64,000 nucleotides of DNA from Megalonaias nervosa. Taxonomy: Eukaryota; Mollusca; Bivalvia; Unionida; Unionidae. The position numbers were made by a program, and so were the translations under genes. The stretch lies in assembly GCA_016617855.1 (NCBI GenBank), contig JAECUM010006674.1, positions 1 to 64,000 of the forward strand, written 5' to 3'. Position 1 is the stretch's first letter. Every line of letters starts with the position of its first letter. The notes beneath the pieces are model-generated. The model saw nothing but the letters and a program-made list of their open reading frames with translations. It did not search any database and was not told the origin of the DNA. This document shows, piece by piece, positions 57,027-64,000 of the stretch.

Positions 57027-57479
57027 ATGGATACTTTACAAGAGAACATTCGTGGTTTGCCTGTGGAGTTGAGAGAACGCATTTACCGAGAGTTGGTCAA
57101 AATGCAAGTGAAACGCAAAGAACAATTACATCCGTTACGTCACCAATGTTTGAACTACTGGTGCCTAAATCGTATAAAAGGTCTGATTGTGACGAAAATG
57201 TTCCAGTGGTCAGAGATTGATCGACTACTCCCGGACGATAAGGATTGGATTGTTGTTAGTGATTATTTTTACTACAAGGTGGAGATACTGCAACGAATTC
57301 CAGAAGAAGAGTTAAAGGGTTACCAAAATCTTTTAAACAATGGAAACGTAGTTCAAGAGGACACTTCTGAACGATGTGTGATGTGCAAGTTAGTGACTAA
57401 ACAATTTAGATTTGCCACTGGAGTAAGATCGTCTCTGTGCAAAATGTACACTTATAGCTTCCGAGAAAAGAAGGTATAA
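57027..57479 (+). CDS. LPxELxExIY-type protein, unknown function
   Basis: I choose ATG 57027 (MDTLQENIRGLPVELRERIY) because the same ATG context is kept in relic B at 18526. 150 codons. A helical N-terminal half with RELVKMQVKRKEQLHPLRHQ and FQWSEIDRLLP is followed by a C-terminal part with a CVMC pair and a further Cys. The L-P-x-E-L-x-x-x-I-Y motif is F-box-like, which would suggest recruitment of a ubiquitin ligase, but this is speculative. It neighbours the BIR gene, as in relic B. Confidence 0.55.
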   Translation: MDTLQENIRGLPVELRERIYRELVKMQVKRKEQLHPLRHQCLNYWCLNRIKGLIVTKMFQWSEIDRLLPDDKDWIVVSDYFYYKVEILQRIPEEELKGYQNLLNNGNVVQEDTSERCVMCKLVTKQFRFATGVRSSLCKMYTYSFREKKV

Positions 57480-57481
57480 AA
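57475..57481 (+). promoter_or_regulatory. TATA-like box with downstream TCA
   Basis: TATAAAA at 57475-57481; the A of TCATTCGTG at 57509 lies 34 bases downstream. It overlaps the 3' end of the preceding gene and precedes the gene at about 57510-58258. Confidence 0.45.
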
Positions 57482-57509
57482 ACGGACTACCATGAAACCA
57501 CCTTAATCA

Positions 57510-58258
57510 TTCGTGATACAAAAGATTCCGTGGAAGGAGATCAATGACAATATTCAAACGGTAGAGGATTACCATTGCCTATTACGAGAACTGTGTCCGT
57601 TGAATTGGGGTGGCCGAGTAATGTGTGTCTTAGTGACTTGCTTTCTGGGATTTCGATTACCAGCCGATTCTTTGTGGACTCTTTACGAACAGTACATGCC
57701 ACTCCAAAAAGCTTGAAAGTGATCCCTTCAAATGTACACGAGAGACTCATTCTGTTCAAAGCCTTGCGCTTTCATCTCGATATTTCTCGACCTCTACAGG
57801 AAAGAAAGATTCGTCAACTTTTAGGTACTGAAGATGTGTACGACGATGTGTGTGTAGCTTGTGACTTACCCCCCCCCCTCCACTGGAAAGATGTATGTGA
57901 CTGGAAAAGTTGGGGTTTCGAGGCATGGAGAAATGAAGTGGCACACTATCCAAAAAATTCGTCATCCTAAACAACTAAAACGTTCAGTGAAAAAAAAATA
58001 ACTTTTAAACCTGTGTTAGTGACAGTACCAGAAGAAGAACCACTCCCTTCAGTACAGGACAGGATCGTCATTGACATCCCCGAAAGGCCATTCCGGGAGG
58101 ACCCCTGTGTGACTTTGTCCAGTGTAGAGACTCTCAGAACATTACACACTGTCCCTACGACACCAACTCTTGATCACCACAAATGTTGTACAGAGACTTG
58201 TTCATATTCCACTTTGATCGTTTTGATGTGTCTTTTATTCATGTATTTACCCATTTAG
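57510..58258 (+). pseudogene. unknown protein with C-terminal membrane tail, one frameshift and one stop
   Basis: One frame reads IPWKEINDNIQTVEDYHCLL to LYEQYMPLQKA; after a shift in an A-run near 57705 another continues KVIPSNVHERLILFKALRFH and DVCVACDLPPPLHWKDVCDW to a TAA at 57968. The same frame goes on TTKTFSEKKITFKPVLVTVP and ends with a hydrophobic tail, STLIVLMCLLFMYLPI. I read these as one decayed gene of about 245 codons, with a cysteine-containing domain and a tail anchor. No family recognised. Its place in the host-interaction block after BIR is suggestive only. Confidence 0.4.
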
Positions 58259-58326
58259 CTTTTATGTATTTTTGTCTTTCGTGTTGTTCACAATTAAAGA
58301 TGACAATAAACGTGTCCTGAAAAAAG

Positions 58327-58333
58327 TATAAAA
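58327..58333 (+). promoter_or_regulatory. TATA-like box before the packaging ATPase
   Basis: TATAAAA at 58327-58333 with a TCA whose A is at 58360, 33 bases downstream; about 150 bases ahead of the ATPase frame. Confidence 0.5.
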
Positions 58334-58485
58334 ACTCTTGTCTTGTCTGTATTCCTGTCAAAAGCGACATTCCTTAAACTACTACTATTATAGCTACCTC
58401 TACTGTCTCTGCTCCCTTTTCCTCCAAATTCAAAGTCATCGACGATTACGTTGATCGGACTAGTTGGTAGGCCTTGTATCTTCGC

Positions 58486-59118
58486 CATCCCTTTAACATG
58501 CTCATTGCCGAACCTAGCGGTTCAGGCAAAACCGAATTTGTCAAACGTTTGATCGAACATGAACATCATTTGATCGATCGTTCACCTCAACGCATCGTGT
58601 GGTGTTACATAGAGTGGTAGTCGGCGTACAGCCTTCTGCGAGAAAGTAAAGGCGATTCCATCGTGTTTGTGGAAGGCATTCCTGGCGAAGACGACGGTAT
58701 CGTGTCTGACCCTAGTCAAACTCATTTGGTTATTTTTGAAGACATGTTAGGAGAAGACGAAGAAGATATTAAACTGTGGTTTACGCGCAAAGGGCATCAT
58801 CATAATGCCAGTGTCATTTACATCACCCAAAATTTGTTTCAACAAAGTAAAGCCCATCGCACCTTTAGTCTCAATGCTCATTACTTGGTGTTGTTTAAAA
58901 GCCCTAGAGAAAAATCGCAAGTGCAAGTCTTAGCCAAACAGTTAGGAACGCCTTGGCTGACTCATGCGGACAACGATGCCAATCAAACCCCACATGCCTA
59001 TTTACTCGTGGATTTAAAACCCACCACCCCCGATTATTTGCGATTTCGTACCCATCTGTTTCACCACTGGTGCCAAGACGATGGGCCTGTCGTGTACACG
59101 GCCTGGTCGTCGACTTAA
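58486..59118 (+). pseudogene. FtsK/HerA-type packaging ATPase of the second Polinton family, one stop
   Basis: The frame RHPFNMLIAEPSGSGKTEFV holds Walker A, with Glu where the first Gly of GxxGxGK(T) is usual. WCYIEW is followed by TAG (58618-58620), and the frame then stays open to 59118: THLVIFEDMLGE is Walker B, VIYITQNLFQQSK the sensor strand, and LVLFKSPREKSQVQVLAKQL a conserved later block. 'HPFNMLIAGPTGSGKT' is the family's usual opening. First ATG is at 58498; an upstream stop at 58466 limits the start. The enzyme would drive DNA into capsids. One stop and one altered P-loop residue suggest it is dead. Confidence 0.82.
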
Positions 59119-59147
59119 CCATAACAACAACAACAACCAAAAAAATC

Positions 59148-59180
59148 TATAAAAACCTCGGTCACTTGGGGTCTGTCTCA
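59148..59180 (+). promoter_or_regulatory. core promoter: TATAAAA plus TCA at +32
   Basis: TATAAAA at 59148-59154; the A of TCACA is at 59180, 32 bases on. The first ATG follows 13 bases later (59193). Confidence 0.6.
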
Positions 59181-59192
59181 CACGTCGTCAAC

Positions 59193-59941
59193 ATGACGTC
59201 CCTTCAGTCTCATGTTCCCGTCAAATTGATTCGTGTCTTGTACGGTATCAGTCACGAAAAAATCCACAAATACGTGCTCGTGTCTTAGAAGCTAGTCTCA
59301 AGGAAGTCTTACGATGGTTTACGGTGACAGTACGTCAATTACTGCAAGGCATCATTCACATTCCACATCAAACCAAACGTTTTTTCGACAGAAACAAAGT
59401 CGCCTTGAAGCAACTGGCCGATCCTCTCATTGACACTCAAACCAAAAAGCAAATCATTTTGAAACCTGGAGGTAGCGGTTCTCTAGGTGTCATCATTCGT
59501 TCCTTCTTAAAATGGGATCCCAATGCTCCCAAAGTTGTTCCCAAGAAAAATGCCACTCCCCGACGTACCCAGAAGAAAAAGAAAAAGAGCAACGGTGTCA
59601 AGACCAGGTCACAGCCACAGAAAAAGAAAAAGAAAAGTCCACAGAAAACAGCTTCTATCCGCAAGAGAGGTACTGACGCCAGAACGCAACTTTACATTCG
59701 GAAGCCACGACCTCCAGTGGTGACACCCTCTTCCTCTTTAGCAGCAGTGCCCGCTGCTCACAAAGTACCTGCCCCCAAAATTAAAGTCCAAAAGAGATCC
59801 AGCATGTTACAGAGTTTACTGGATTTGTCCAAGCAAGAACTGTCCCGATTTAGTCCGTTGCGAACTCCTCAACGTCGAGTGATACCTGTCATCAAGTTGA
59901 TACGACGTAAAGATAATCAGTGGCGACAAATTCCAGTATAA
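59193..59941 (+). pseudogene. minor capsid-like protein with long basic tail, one frameshift
   Basis: ATG 59193 opens PVKLIRVLYGISHEKIHKYV and stops at 59288. The neighbouring frame continues from about 59270 as LEASLKEVLRWFTVTVRQLL, TKRFFDRNKVALKQLADPLI and KKQIILKPGGSGSLG. This follows the pattern of a common Polinton small protein ('KxLxxHKxxLRxLxxxKxSLKxKKxLLxQKGG'), also seen more clearly at 60577-61008. The open rest, to 59941, adds a Lys- and Arg-rich tail (about 120 residues, KKKKKS clusters) with a final basic RRVIPVIKLIRRK. DNA condensation or capsid interior binding is plausible. Confidence 0.5.
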
Positions 59942-59970
59942 AAAAGACCTGAGGCAAAGAATACGGATCA
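59937..59970 (+). promoter_or_regulatory. core promoter: TATAAAA plus TCAGT at +33
   Basis: TATAAAA at 59937-59943; the A of TCAGTGTTTTTGTG at 59970. The start codon of the next gene is 29 bases beyond. The TATA box overlaps the end of the preceding gene. Confidence 0.65.
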
Positions 59971-59998
59971 GTGTTTTTGTGCTGCTGAACGCCCAAAG

Positions 59999-60262
59999 AT
60001 GTCCTCTCCAAGAAGTGCACGCCGTTACCATCGTTGTCCTTCTGTACAAAAAGGAAAAGGAAAACGGAAAAGAGAGTCACGTTATCGTAAAAATCTCTTA
60101 ACCAAGATTCAACGTCACCCTCAGAAAAGACACACTCGTCCAAAGAAAAGGAGAAGCCACCAAGGTTCCTTTGGCCCTTTATTTCAAATGGAAAAGTTAG
60201 ACGATGATTTTGCCACAAAGTTAAAGAACAAGCTCAAAAAAAAAAAAAAAAAAAACAGATAA
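59999..60262 (+). CDS. very basic core-like protein, copy 1
   Basis: Intact frame from ATG 59999, 87 codons: SSPRSARRYHRCPSVQKGKG and KRKRESRYRKNLLTK, ending in a lysine run encoded by an A-run (60237-60255) of likely variable length. About 40 percent Lys/Arg. It is a clear paralogue of the next gene (RYxxxPVQKGKxKRKSRYxKxxLxKxxxxxQKRHTxPKKxRSHQ). Composition resembles adenovirus core proteins VII and mu and protamines, so binding of virion DNA is the likely role; no experimental link is known to me. Confidence 0.6.
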   Translation: MSSPRSARRYHRCPSVQKGKGKRKRESRYRKNLLTKIQRHPQKRHTRPKKRRSHQGSFGPLFQMEKLDDDFATKLKNKLKKKKKKNR

Positions 60263-60290
60263 AAGGACACATGTCAAGCCATGGATGTCA
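60258..60290 (+). promoter_or_regulatory. core promoter: GATAAAA plus TCAGT at +32
   Basis: GATAAAA at 60258-60264, overlapping the end of core-like copy 1; the A of TCAGTGTATTTTGTG at 60290. The ATG follows at 60312. Confidence 0.65.
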
Positions 60291-60311
60291 GTGTATTTTG
60301 TGCACTAAAAA

Positions 60312-60500
60312 ATGTTCCCTTATCGTCGTTATCCTGTCCAGAAAGGAAAAAGAAAAAGAAAGTCTCGTTATACGAAAAAGCGCTTAGCCAAACGTCACCT
60401 CCAGAAAAGACACACATGTCCAAAGAAAAAGAGGAGCCACCAAAGAGGAGTATTCTTTGGCGATTTTGGAAAACACATCGTCAACTTTATGAAGCGATAA
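60312..60500 (+). CDS. very basic core-like protein, copy 2
   Basis: Intact 62-codon frame from ATG 60312: MFPYRRYPVQKGKRKRKSRY, then KKRLAKRHLQKRHTCPKKKR and the end GDFGKHIVNFMKR. I prefer it over the overlapping longer frame because it aligns with copy 1 throughout and starts right after the promoter. It has the same Lys/Arg-rich character, but keeps a short non-basic C terminus that may mediate contacts. A tandem duplication produced the pair. Confidence 0.62.
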   Translation: MFPYRRYPVQKGKRKRKSRYTKKRLAKRHLQKRHTCPKKKRSHQRGVFFGDFGKHIVNFMKR

Positions 60501-60510
60501 TGCAAAAAAG

Positions 60511-60543
60511 GATAAAAGGCTGTGTGCCAAGTCATCGACGTTA
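60511..60543 (+). promoter_or_regulatory. core promoter: GATAAAA plus TTAGT at +32
   Basis: GATAAAA at 60511-60517; the A of TTAGTGTATTTTTGGTG at 60543. The sequence after the initiator is nearly the same as in the two promoters before it. Confidence 0.65.
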
Positions 60544-60576
60544 GTGTATTTTTGGTGTGTGCCCCGGAATCAACCA

Positions 60577-61008
60577 ATGAACCAACAAACAAAGATGTCA
60601 CCAAGCAAAAGACATCCTTCTTCTATCCCCAAAGGAAAGAAAAGGAAAGGACTGCCTCATCGTTTAGTCAAACATTGGGACATGTTGTCTGTCCTGTCCA
60701 AAGCTCCTCCACCAATACAAAAACAACTCATTCAAACCGCCTCCAAAGATGTCATCGATACGGTGAGCGAATGTTCTCTGAATGGCTTGAAAGGCACGAT
60801 ACCTTTGTCTAAACATCAAAAAGAATGCTTTACCAAACATCGACACGTTCTTCGCCAAATGGTCCAAAAGAAAATACCTATTCGTCTAAAGAAAAAGATG
60901 TTGGTGCAACGCGGAGGATTTTTACCCCTGTTAGGACTTATTACCAATGTAGCGAAACCTGTATTGAGTGCGATGGAACATATTATACCCGCCCTAATAC
61001 CAAGATAA
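60577..61008 (+). CDS. Polinton small minor capsid-like protein (GGFLP type)
   Basis: Open from ATG 60577 (a second ATG at 60595 is also possible) to 61008. The order is basic start, KQLIQTASKDVIDTVSECSL, NGLKGTIPLSKHQKECFTKH, RHVLRQMVQKKIPIRLKKKM and LVQRGGFLPLLGLITNVAKP. This matches a widespread animal Polinton protein with 'ECALNxLKGxxPLxxxxKxxLxKHxxxLRxLxxxKxxLKxKKxLLxQxGGFLPxLL'. The last segment is hydrophobic, so a membrane-active or pVI/pX-like role is possible. Frame intact. It is related to the broken gene at 59193. Confidence 0.72.
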   Translation: MNQQTKMSPSKRHPSSIPKGKKRKGLPHRLVKHWDMLSVLSKAPPPIQKQLIQTASKDVIDTVSECSLNGLKGTIPLSKHQKECFTKHRHVLRQMVQKKIPIRLKKKMLVQRGGFLPLLGLITNVAKPVLSAMEHIIPALIPR

Positions 61009-61020
61009 AAAGGCCCAGAA

Positions 61021-61053
61021 AATAAAAGGGACCTCTGGAGTCAAACGATCTCA
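61021..61053 (+). promoter_or_regulatory. core promoter: AATAAAA plus TCAGA at +32
   Basis: AATAAAA at 61021-61027 (another GATAAAA at 61004); the A of TCAGACG at 61053. The likely ATG is at 61112. Confidence 0.55.
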
Positions 61054-61111
61054 GACGTGATCCTTGAAATCCAATAGAAGGAAGAAAACTAGCTTTAGTA
61101 CCTTACAAACG

Positions 61112-61657
61112 ATGGATGAAATACCATCGTTGGCAAGAACATCGGACCCCACATTTACCTCCCTACCCTCATTTTACCGACACGAATTGCAATTGTTTAT
61201 GGATCGCAGCGATTTGTTAGAAACGGAAAATTCGCAACTGTACGGTCAATTGTTCGAACGACTGCAACTCTTTCACCAGAAAGCTTTAGACGAAACAGCT
61301 CTACCCACTCTGAAAGATTTTAAGACCATGACGAAAATTCCATCAACGCCACTACCACTAGCCCCAGTGATCAAGACAGAAAAAGAAGAAAAGTTTCAAA
61401 CTCCACCAGAAAAAGTACGCAAGCTAACAACACCACCTACATCGAGAACTGGTTGGATTAAAAAGATGATGGCTACCGCTTCTTCCTCAGAAAAGAAAAA
61501 GAAAGCCAAGACAGAAGTGAAACAAGAACTGATTACCCCTGTTCAGACATCTTCCTCCTCGACACCTATAGCTCGTCGGACACTTAAAGCATTACAATCC
61601 AAGAAAATGCCACACGAAGAAAAGAGTAGTATCAGCGACGAGTCGATCACTTATTAA
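61112..61657 (+). CDS. unknown acidic/basic virion-region protein
   Basis: The frame is open from before the first ATG (61112, MDEIPSLARTSDPTFTSLPS) to TAA 61655-61657, about 181 codons. The N-terminal third is helical (YRHELQLFMDRSDLLETENS, LFERLQLFHQKAL). The rest is a Pro/Thr/Ser/Lys-rich tail with charged repeats. No domain recognised. It lies between minor capsid-like and integrase genes, with its own promoter. A virion or scaffold role is possible. Confidence 0.5.
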   Translation: MDEIPSLARTSDPTFTSLPSFYRHELQLFMDRSDLLETENSQLYGQLFERLQLFHQKALDETALPTLKDFKTMTKIPSTPLPLAPVIKTEKEEKFQTPPEKVRKLTTPPTSRTGWIKKMMATASSSEKKKKAKTEVKQELITPVQTSSSSTPIARRTLKALQSKKMPHEEKSSISDESITY

Positions 61658-61660
61658 AAA

Positions 61661-62760
61661 TTAGCCAGCATTTACTACAATCCATCCCATCTTGCAGGTT
61701 ACGGAGGAGTTCAGAAATTGTATCGTGCTGCCAAAACTCGACTGAAAAGTATCCGTTTACCTCATGTGCAACGATGGCTACAAGAACAGACCACGTACAC
61801 CTTACACAAACCCATTCGACGAAAATTTTCCAGACGTCGCAACCGAGTGGAGGGCATCGATCATCAATGGCAAGCTCATTTAGCCGATGTCTCTCATTTA
61901 GCCACTTACTATCGCGGCTACAAATATTTGTTTTGTGTCATCGACGTCTTTTCCAAATTTGCTTGGGTCTTGCCTTTTACTTCCAAATCGAGCAGTGAGT
62001 TAGTGCAAACCCTCCAACTGGCGTTGAAACAAAGTGGTCGTCACCCTCTTCGATGGCAAACCAACAATGGCACCTAATTTCTAAACCAAGCTTTCCAAAA
62101 AGAATTGAAGAAACGTGACATTCATTTTTACACCACCGAGAATCCCGAAACCAATGCCAGCATCGTGGAATGCTTTCAACGCACCTTGAAAGAACGCATG
62201 TGGAAATATTTTACGCATCAACACACTCTCAAGTACATCGACGTCTTACCGTACCTCGTCCAAGCGTACAACCAATCTCATCATCGAAGCATCGGACGTG
62301 CCCCCCAAGAAGTGACTCCCGACACCGAAGTGACCGTCTTCGAGCGCTTGTCTGGTACATCCCCGACGATGACTGTCCCCAAGAAAGCTCGAGTGTTGGC
62401 AGCAGGAGATTGGGTGCGTATTGGCAAAACCAAACGCACTTTCGACAAAGGTTACTTACCCAAATGGACCACCAAATTGTTTCGTGTCACTGAACAAGTG
62501 CGTGGCCGTTTTCCTCCCGTCTATAAATTGGAAGATATGAACGGGGAAGTGTTAAAAGGAACGTATTACTTGCCGAATTACAACGTGTGACCAAAAAGGA
62601 AGACAAAGTGTACGAGATCGAAAGCATTCTTGATCGAAGAACTCGTAAAGTGGGAAAAAAAACGTGTCAAAGAAGTCAAAGTACGTTGGAAAGGATATCC
62701 TCCCAGTTTTGACTCTTGGATCGATACTTCGCAAATCATCGACTATAAAAAAGTGACCAT
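61661..62760 (+). pseudogene. Polinton integrase with chromodomain, catalytically dead
   Basis: Reading starts at KLASIYYNPSHLAGYGGVQK (no ATG seen; the usual opening includes GVxxLYRAA). The core runs GIDHQWQAHLADVSHLATYY and YKYLFCVIDVFSKFAWVLPF. The first catalytic Asp is His (61877-61879). In QTNNGT the second Asp is Asn (62063-62065), and the next Glu codon is TAA (62075-62077). The third acid is kept in ASIVECFQRTLKERMWKYF. The later FDKGYLPKWTTKLFRVTEQV fits an SH3-like domain. A frameshift near 62573 and another at an A8 run near 62657 break the chromodomain (VKEVKVRWKGYPPSFDSWID). It cannot catalyse strand transfer. Confidence 0.85.
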
Positions 62761-62761
62761 C

Positions 62762-63160
62762 ATGCCCTTCAACACAGAAACAGTTACTGCAGTGACCACT
62801 CCTTTGCCCAGTTCTTCTCTGCAAGATCTACAAAAGCAACCCTTGTGGGTGTGGTGTGGAGAACGTGTGCCTAAAACGCAAATCGTCTTTTTCTGCCAAA
62901 TCTTTGTGGTGTATTGTGTCATCGGTGATGCCATTGCCCATTTGAGTTTGCAACAAGGAAACAAACAATTGTGGACCATTTTACTCAGCAGTTGCATCGG
63001 TTACCTTCTTCCCAATCCGTCTCTGAAATATTCCTCGAACGGGAACAAGAACGGGAGTCTTGCGTCCAACGTCAGTCACCCTTCCAACAGTCACCAATCC
63101 AATCACAACAATCCACTTTTAGACACTCCTCTGACTTCCAGCGACCCCCTCCGACACTAG
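62762..63160 (+). CDS. small Polinton membrane protein
   Basis: ATG 62762 (MPFNTETVTAV) opens a frame whose upstream part is the chromodomain end. It holds VPKTQIVFFCQIFVVYCVIG, a first helix, and LWTILLSSCIGYLLPNPSLK, a second hydrophobic segment. The 'VPKTQIVFFxQxxxxYxVxxxxIxxLxxxxxxxxLWxxLLSSCxGYxLPxPxLK' pattern is well kept in animal Polintons. The Ser/Asn-rich C-terminal tail beyond residue 90 may be read-through past the normal end. It lies between integrase and penton-like genes. Virion membrane or host membrane location is inferred. Confidence 0.68.
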   Translation: MPFNTETVTAVTTPLPSSSLQDLQKQPLWVWCGERVPKTQIVFFCQIFVVYCVIGDAIAHLSLQQGNKQLWTILLSSCIGYLLPNPSLKYSSNGNKNGSLASNVSHPSNSHQSNHNNPLLDTPLTSSDPLRH

Positions 63161-63172
63161 AACTCTGGATTT

Positions 63173-64000
63173 ATGAACAACCAGTTTTACTTAACGTTAC
63201 CCAGTGACAGTTCCATGGAGGTGTTTCCCAATAACACCTTATGCTATTACACGGCAATATTACCTCCGACCATTCAATTGAATCACGAAGCCCATTGGGA
63301 AGTGGCTTTGGTGGAAATGATTCACCCTACACAAATACTAAATATCCTTCCTAATCAAAACACTTTTGCGGTGGAAGTTCATGTCGAGCAAGTGCAACAA
63401 CATTTGGATGAACGCACCACAGCAAGTGACTCTATGAAAACATAAGACCCCAAAACTAAACGGTTCACCTATCTGTTGACCATTCCTGCAGGTTATTATT
63501 TTAGCGGACAACATTTGGTGAACACGATTTCTCCCAATTTCAGTACCGTGTTTTCCAAAGCCTTGGACAGAATCGGAGAAAGTATCACCGTCGAGTACCA
63601 CAAAATAGCTCGTCGCCTACTAATTAAATTTTCAGAGGAAAAAGTATTGGCCATTACATTTTGTCCTGAATTGTATGATATTTTGGGTGGAGACACCAGG
63701 TTGGATTTTGAGAAATATTTTCGATTCCCTGTAGAAAGGACCAAGGACTGAATTTGATTTTTGTGTACTCCGATGCGTTGGAGTACAACACACCTCCGTA
63801 CCGTTACTGCGTGTCATTCCTTTCAAAGTGGATTCTGCCACTAACGCTGACGAAGAAGGTGAAAACACCTATCACTTTCACCGCGAATTTGTACTATTTG
63901 CCCGTCAGTAAGTCATATTTCAGCACTGTCAACATTACTATAAAAGGAGATCTAGGACAAAATATTCCATTTACCAAAGGGAAAGTTACAGTGAAAATCC
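63173..64000 (+). pseudogene. penton-like capsid protein of the second Polinton family, broken and cut by the window edge
   Basis: ATG 63173 gives MNNQFYLTLPSDSSMEVFPN, then HWEVALVEMIHPTQI, the usual opening of this family. A TAA at 63443-63445 interrupts; the frame continues IPAGYYFSGQHLVNTISPNF, LLIKFSEEKVLAI, YDILGG and DFEKYFRFPVER. A shift at about 63749 leads to GLNLIFVYSDALEYN, another at about 63800 to LLRVIPFKVDSATNADEEGE, and another to NITIKGDLGQNIPFTKGKV. Each block recurs in relics A and B. By their order, a pVI-like gene and the major capsid gene should lie beyond base 64000. Confidence 0.8.

Noticed and set aside
57872..57880. C-run as a programmed frameshift site
   Set aside because: The frame is the same on both sides, so no shift is needed.
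62744..62750. TATAAAA as promoter of the small membrane protein
   Set aside because: It lies in chromodomain codons, and a start 32 bases on would fall after the likely ATG; no TCA is present there.

Overview
The window looks like nuclear DNA of an invertebrate animal, most likely a lophotrochozoan such as a mollusc. It is AT-rich and intron-containing, and dense in dinucleotide microsatellites and retroelement debris. It carries part of a DEG/ENaC-type channel gene with consensus GT-AG exons. No rRNA, tRNA or CRISPR locus could be supported. This placement is inference from family content; no database was consulted.

Region 1 (1-10.05 kb) is a decayed Polinton/Maverick (adintovirus-like) element cut by the left window edge. 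On the minus strand, in transcription order, it has a packaging ATPase, two coiled-coil proteins, a small protein, a penton-like protein, a double-jelly-roll-type major capsid protein, a small hydrophobic minor capsid protein, an adenain-like protease, a zinc-ribbon protein, and an integrase with a phospholipase A2-like domain in front and a chromodomain behind. Diverging from the ATPase on the plus strand are a phage-like repeated fibre gene, several small unknown genes and a two-helix membrane protein.

Region 2 (13.0-19.8 kb) holds two heavily decayed relics of a second Polinton family, head to head. Relic A (minus) has penton-like, pVI-like and major capsid remnants. Relic B (plus) has the exonuclease half of a protein-primed PolB, a BIR (IAP-like) gene, an unknown gene with an LPxELxExIY-type motif, then penton-like and pVI-like remnants.

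Region 3 (20.45-23.81 kb) is a nearly full-length CR1/L2/jockey-like LINE on the minus strand. A 5'-truncated, highly similar copy lies at 31.85-32.65 kb on the plus strand. A PolB relic from another Polinton lies at 25.8-26.4 kb, minus strand.

Region 4 (about 27-45.2 kb) is the one host gene I recognise, a DEG/ENaC channel on the plus strand. Seven exons are supported, ending in the second transmembrane helix and a stop at 45236. Its introns hold the LINE fragment, a deleted Ty3/gypsy relic and many microsatellites. The exon for the first transmembrane helix was not found.

Region 5 (45.3-54 kb) is intergenic: microsatellites, an L1/Tx1-like LINE relic, and an RTE-like LINE nested in it with an 18-bp target-site duplication.

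Region 6 (54-64 kb) has a hairpin with two CRE-type palindromes, a roughly 45-bp minisatellite, and then a younger but dead copy of the second Polinton family. This copy begins with only the last part of PolB and runs past the right edge. It carries two BIR genes, the LPxELxExIY genes, a packaging ATPase, minor-capsid and basic core-like proteins, an integrase with lost catalytic residues, a small membrane protein and a penton-like gene. Several of these genes share one promoter layout: an ATAAAA box 32-33 bases upstream of a TCA or TTA initiator. The recurrence of BIR next to PolB in relic B suggests that an apoptosis-inhibitor-like cargo is a stable part of this Polinton family.
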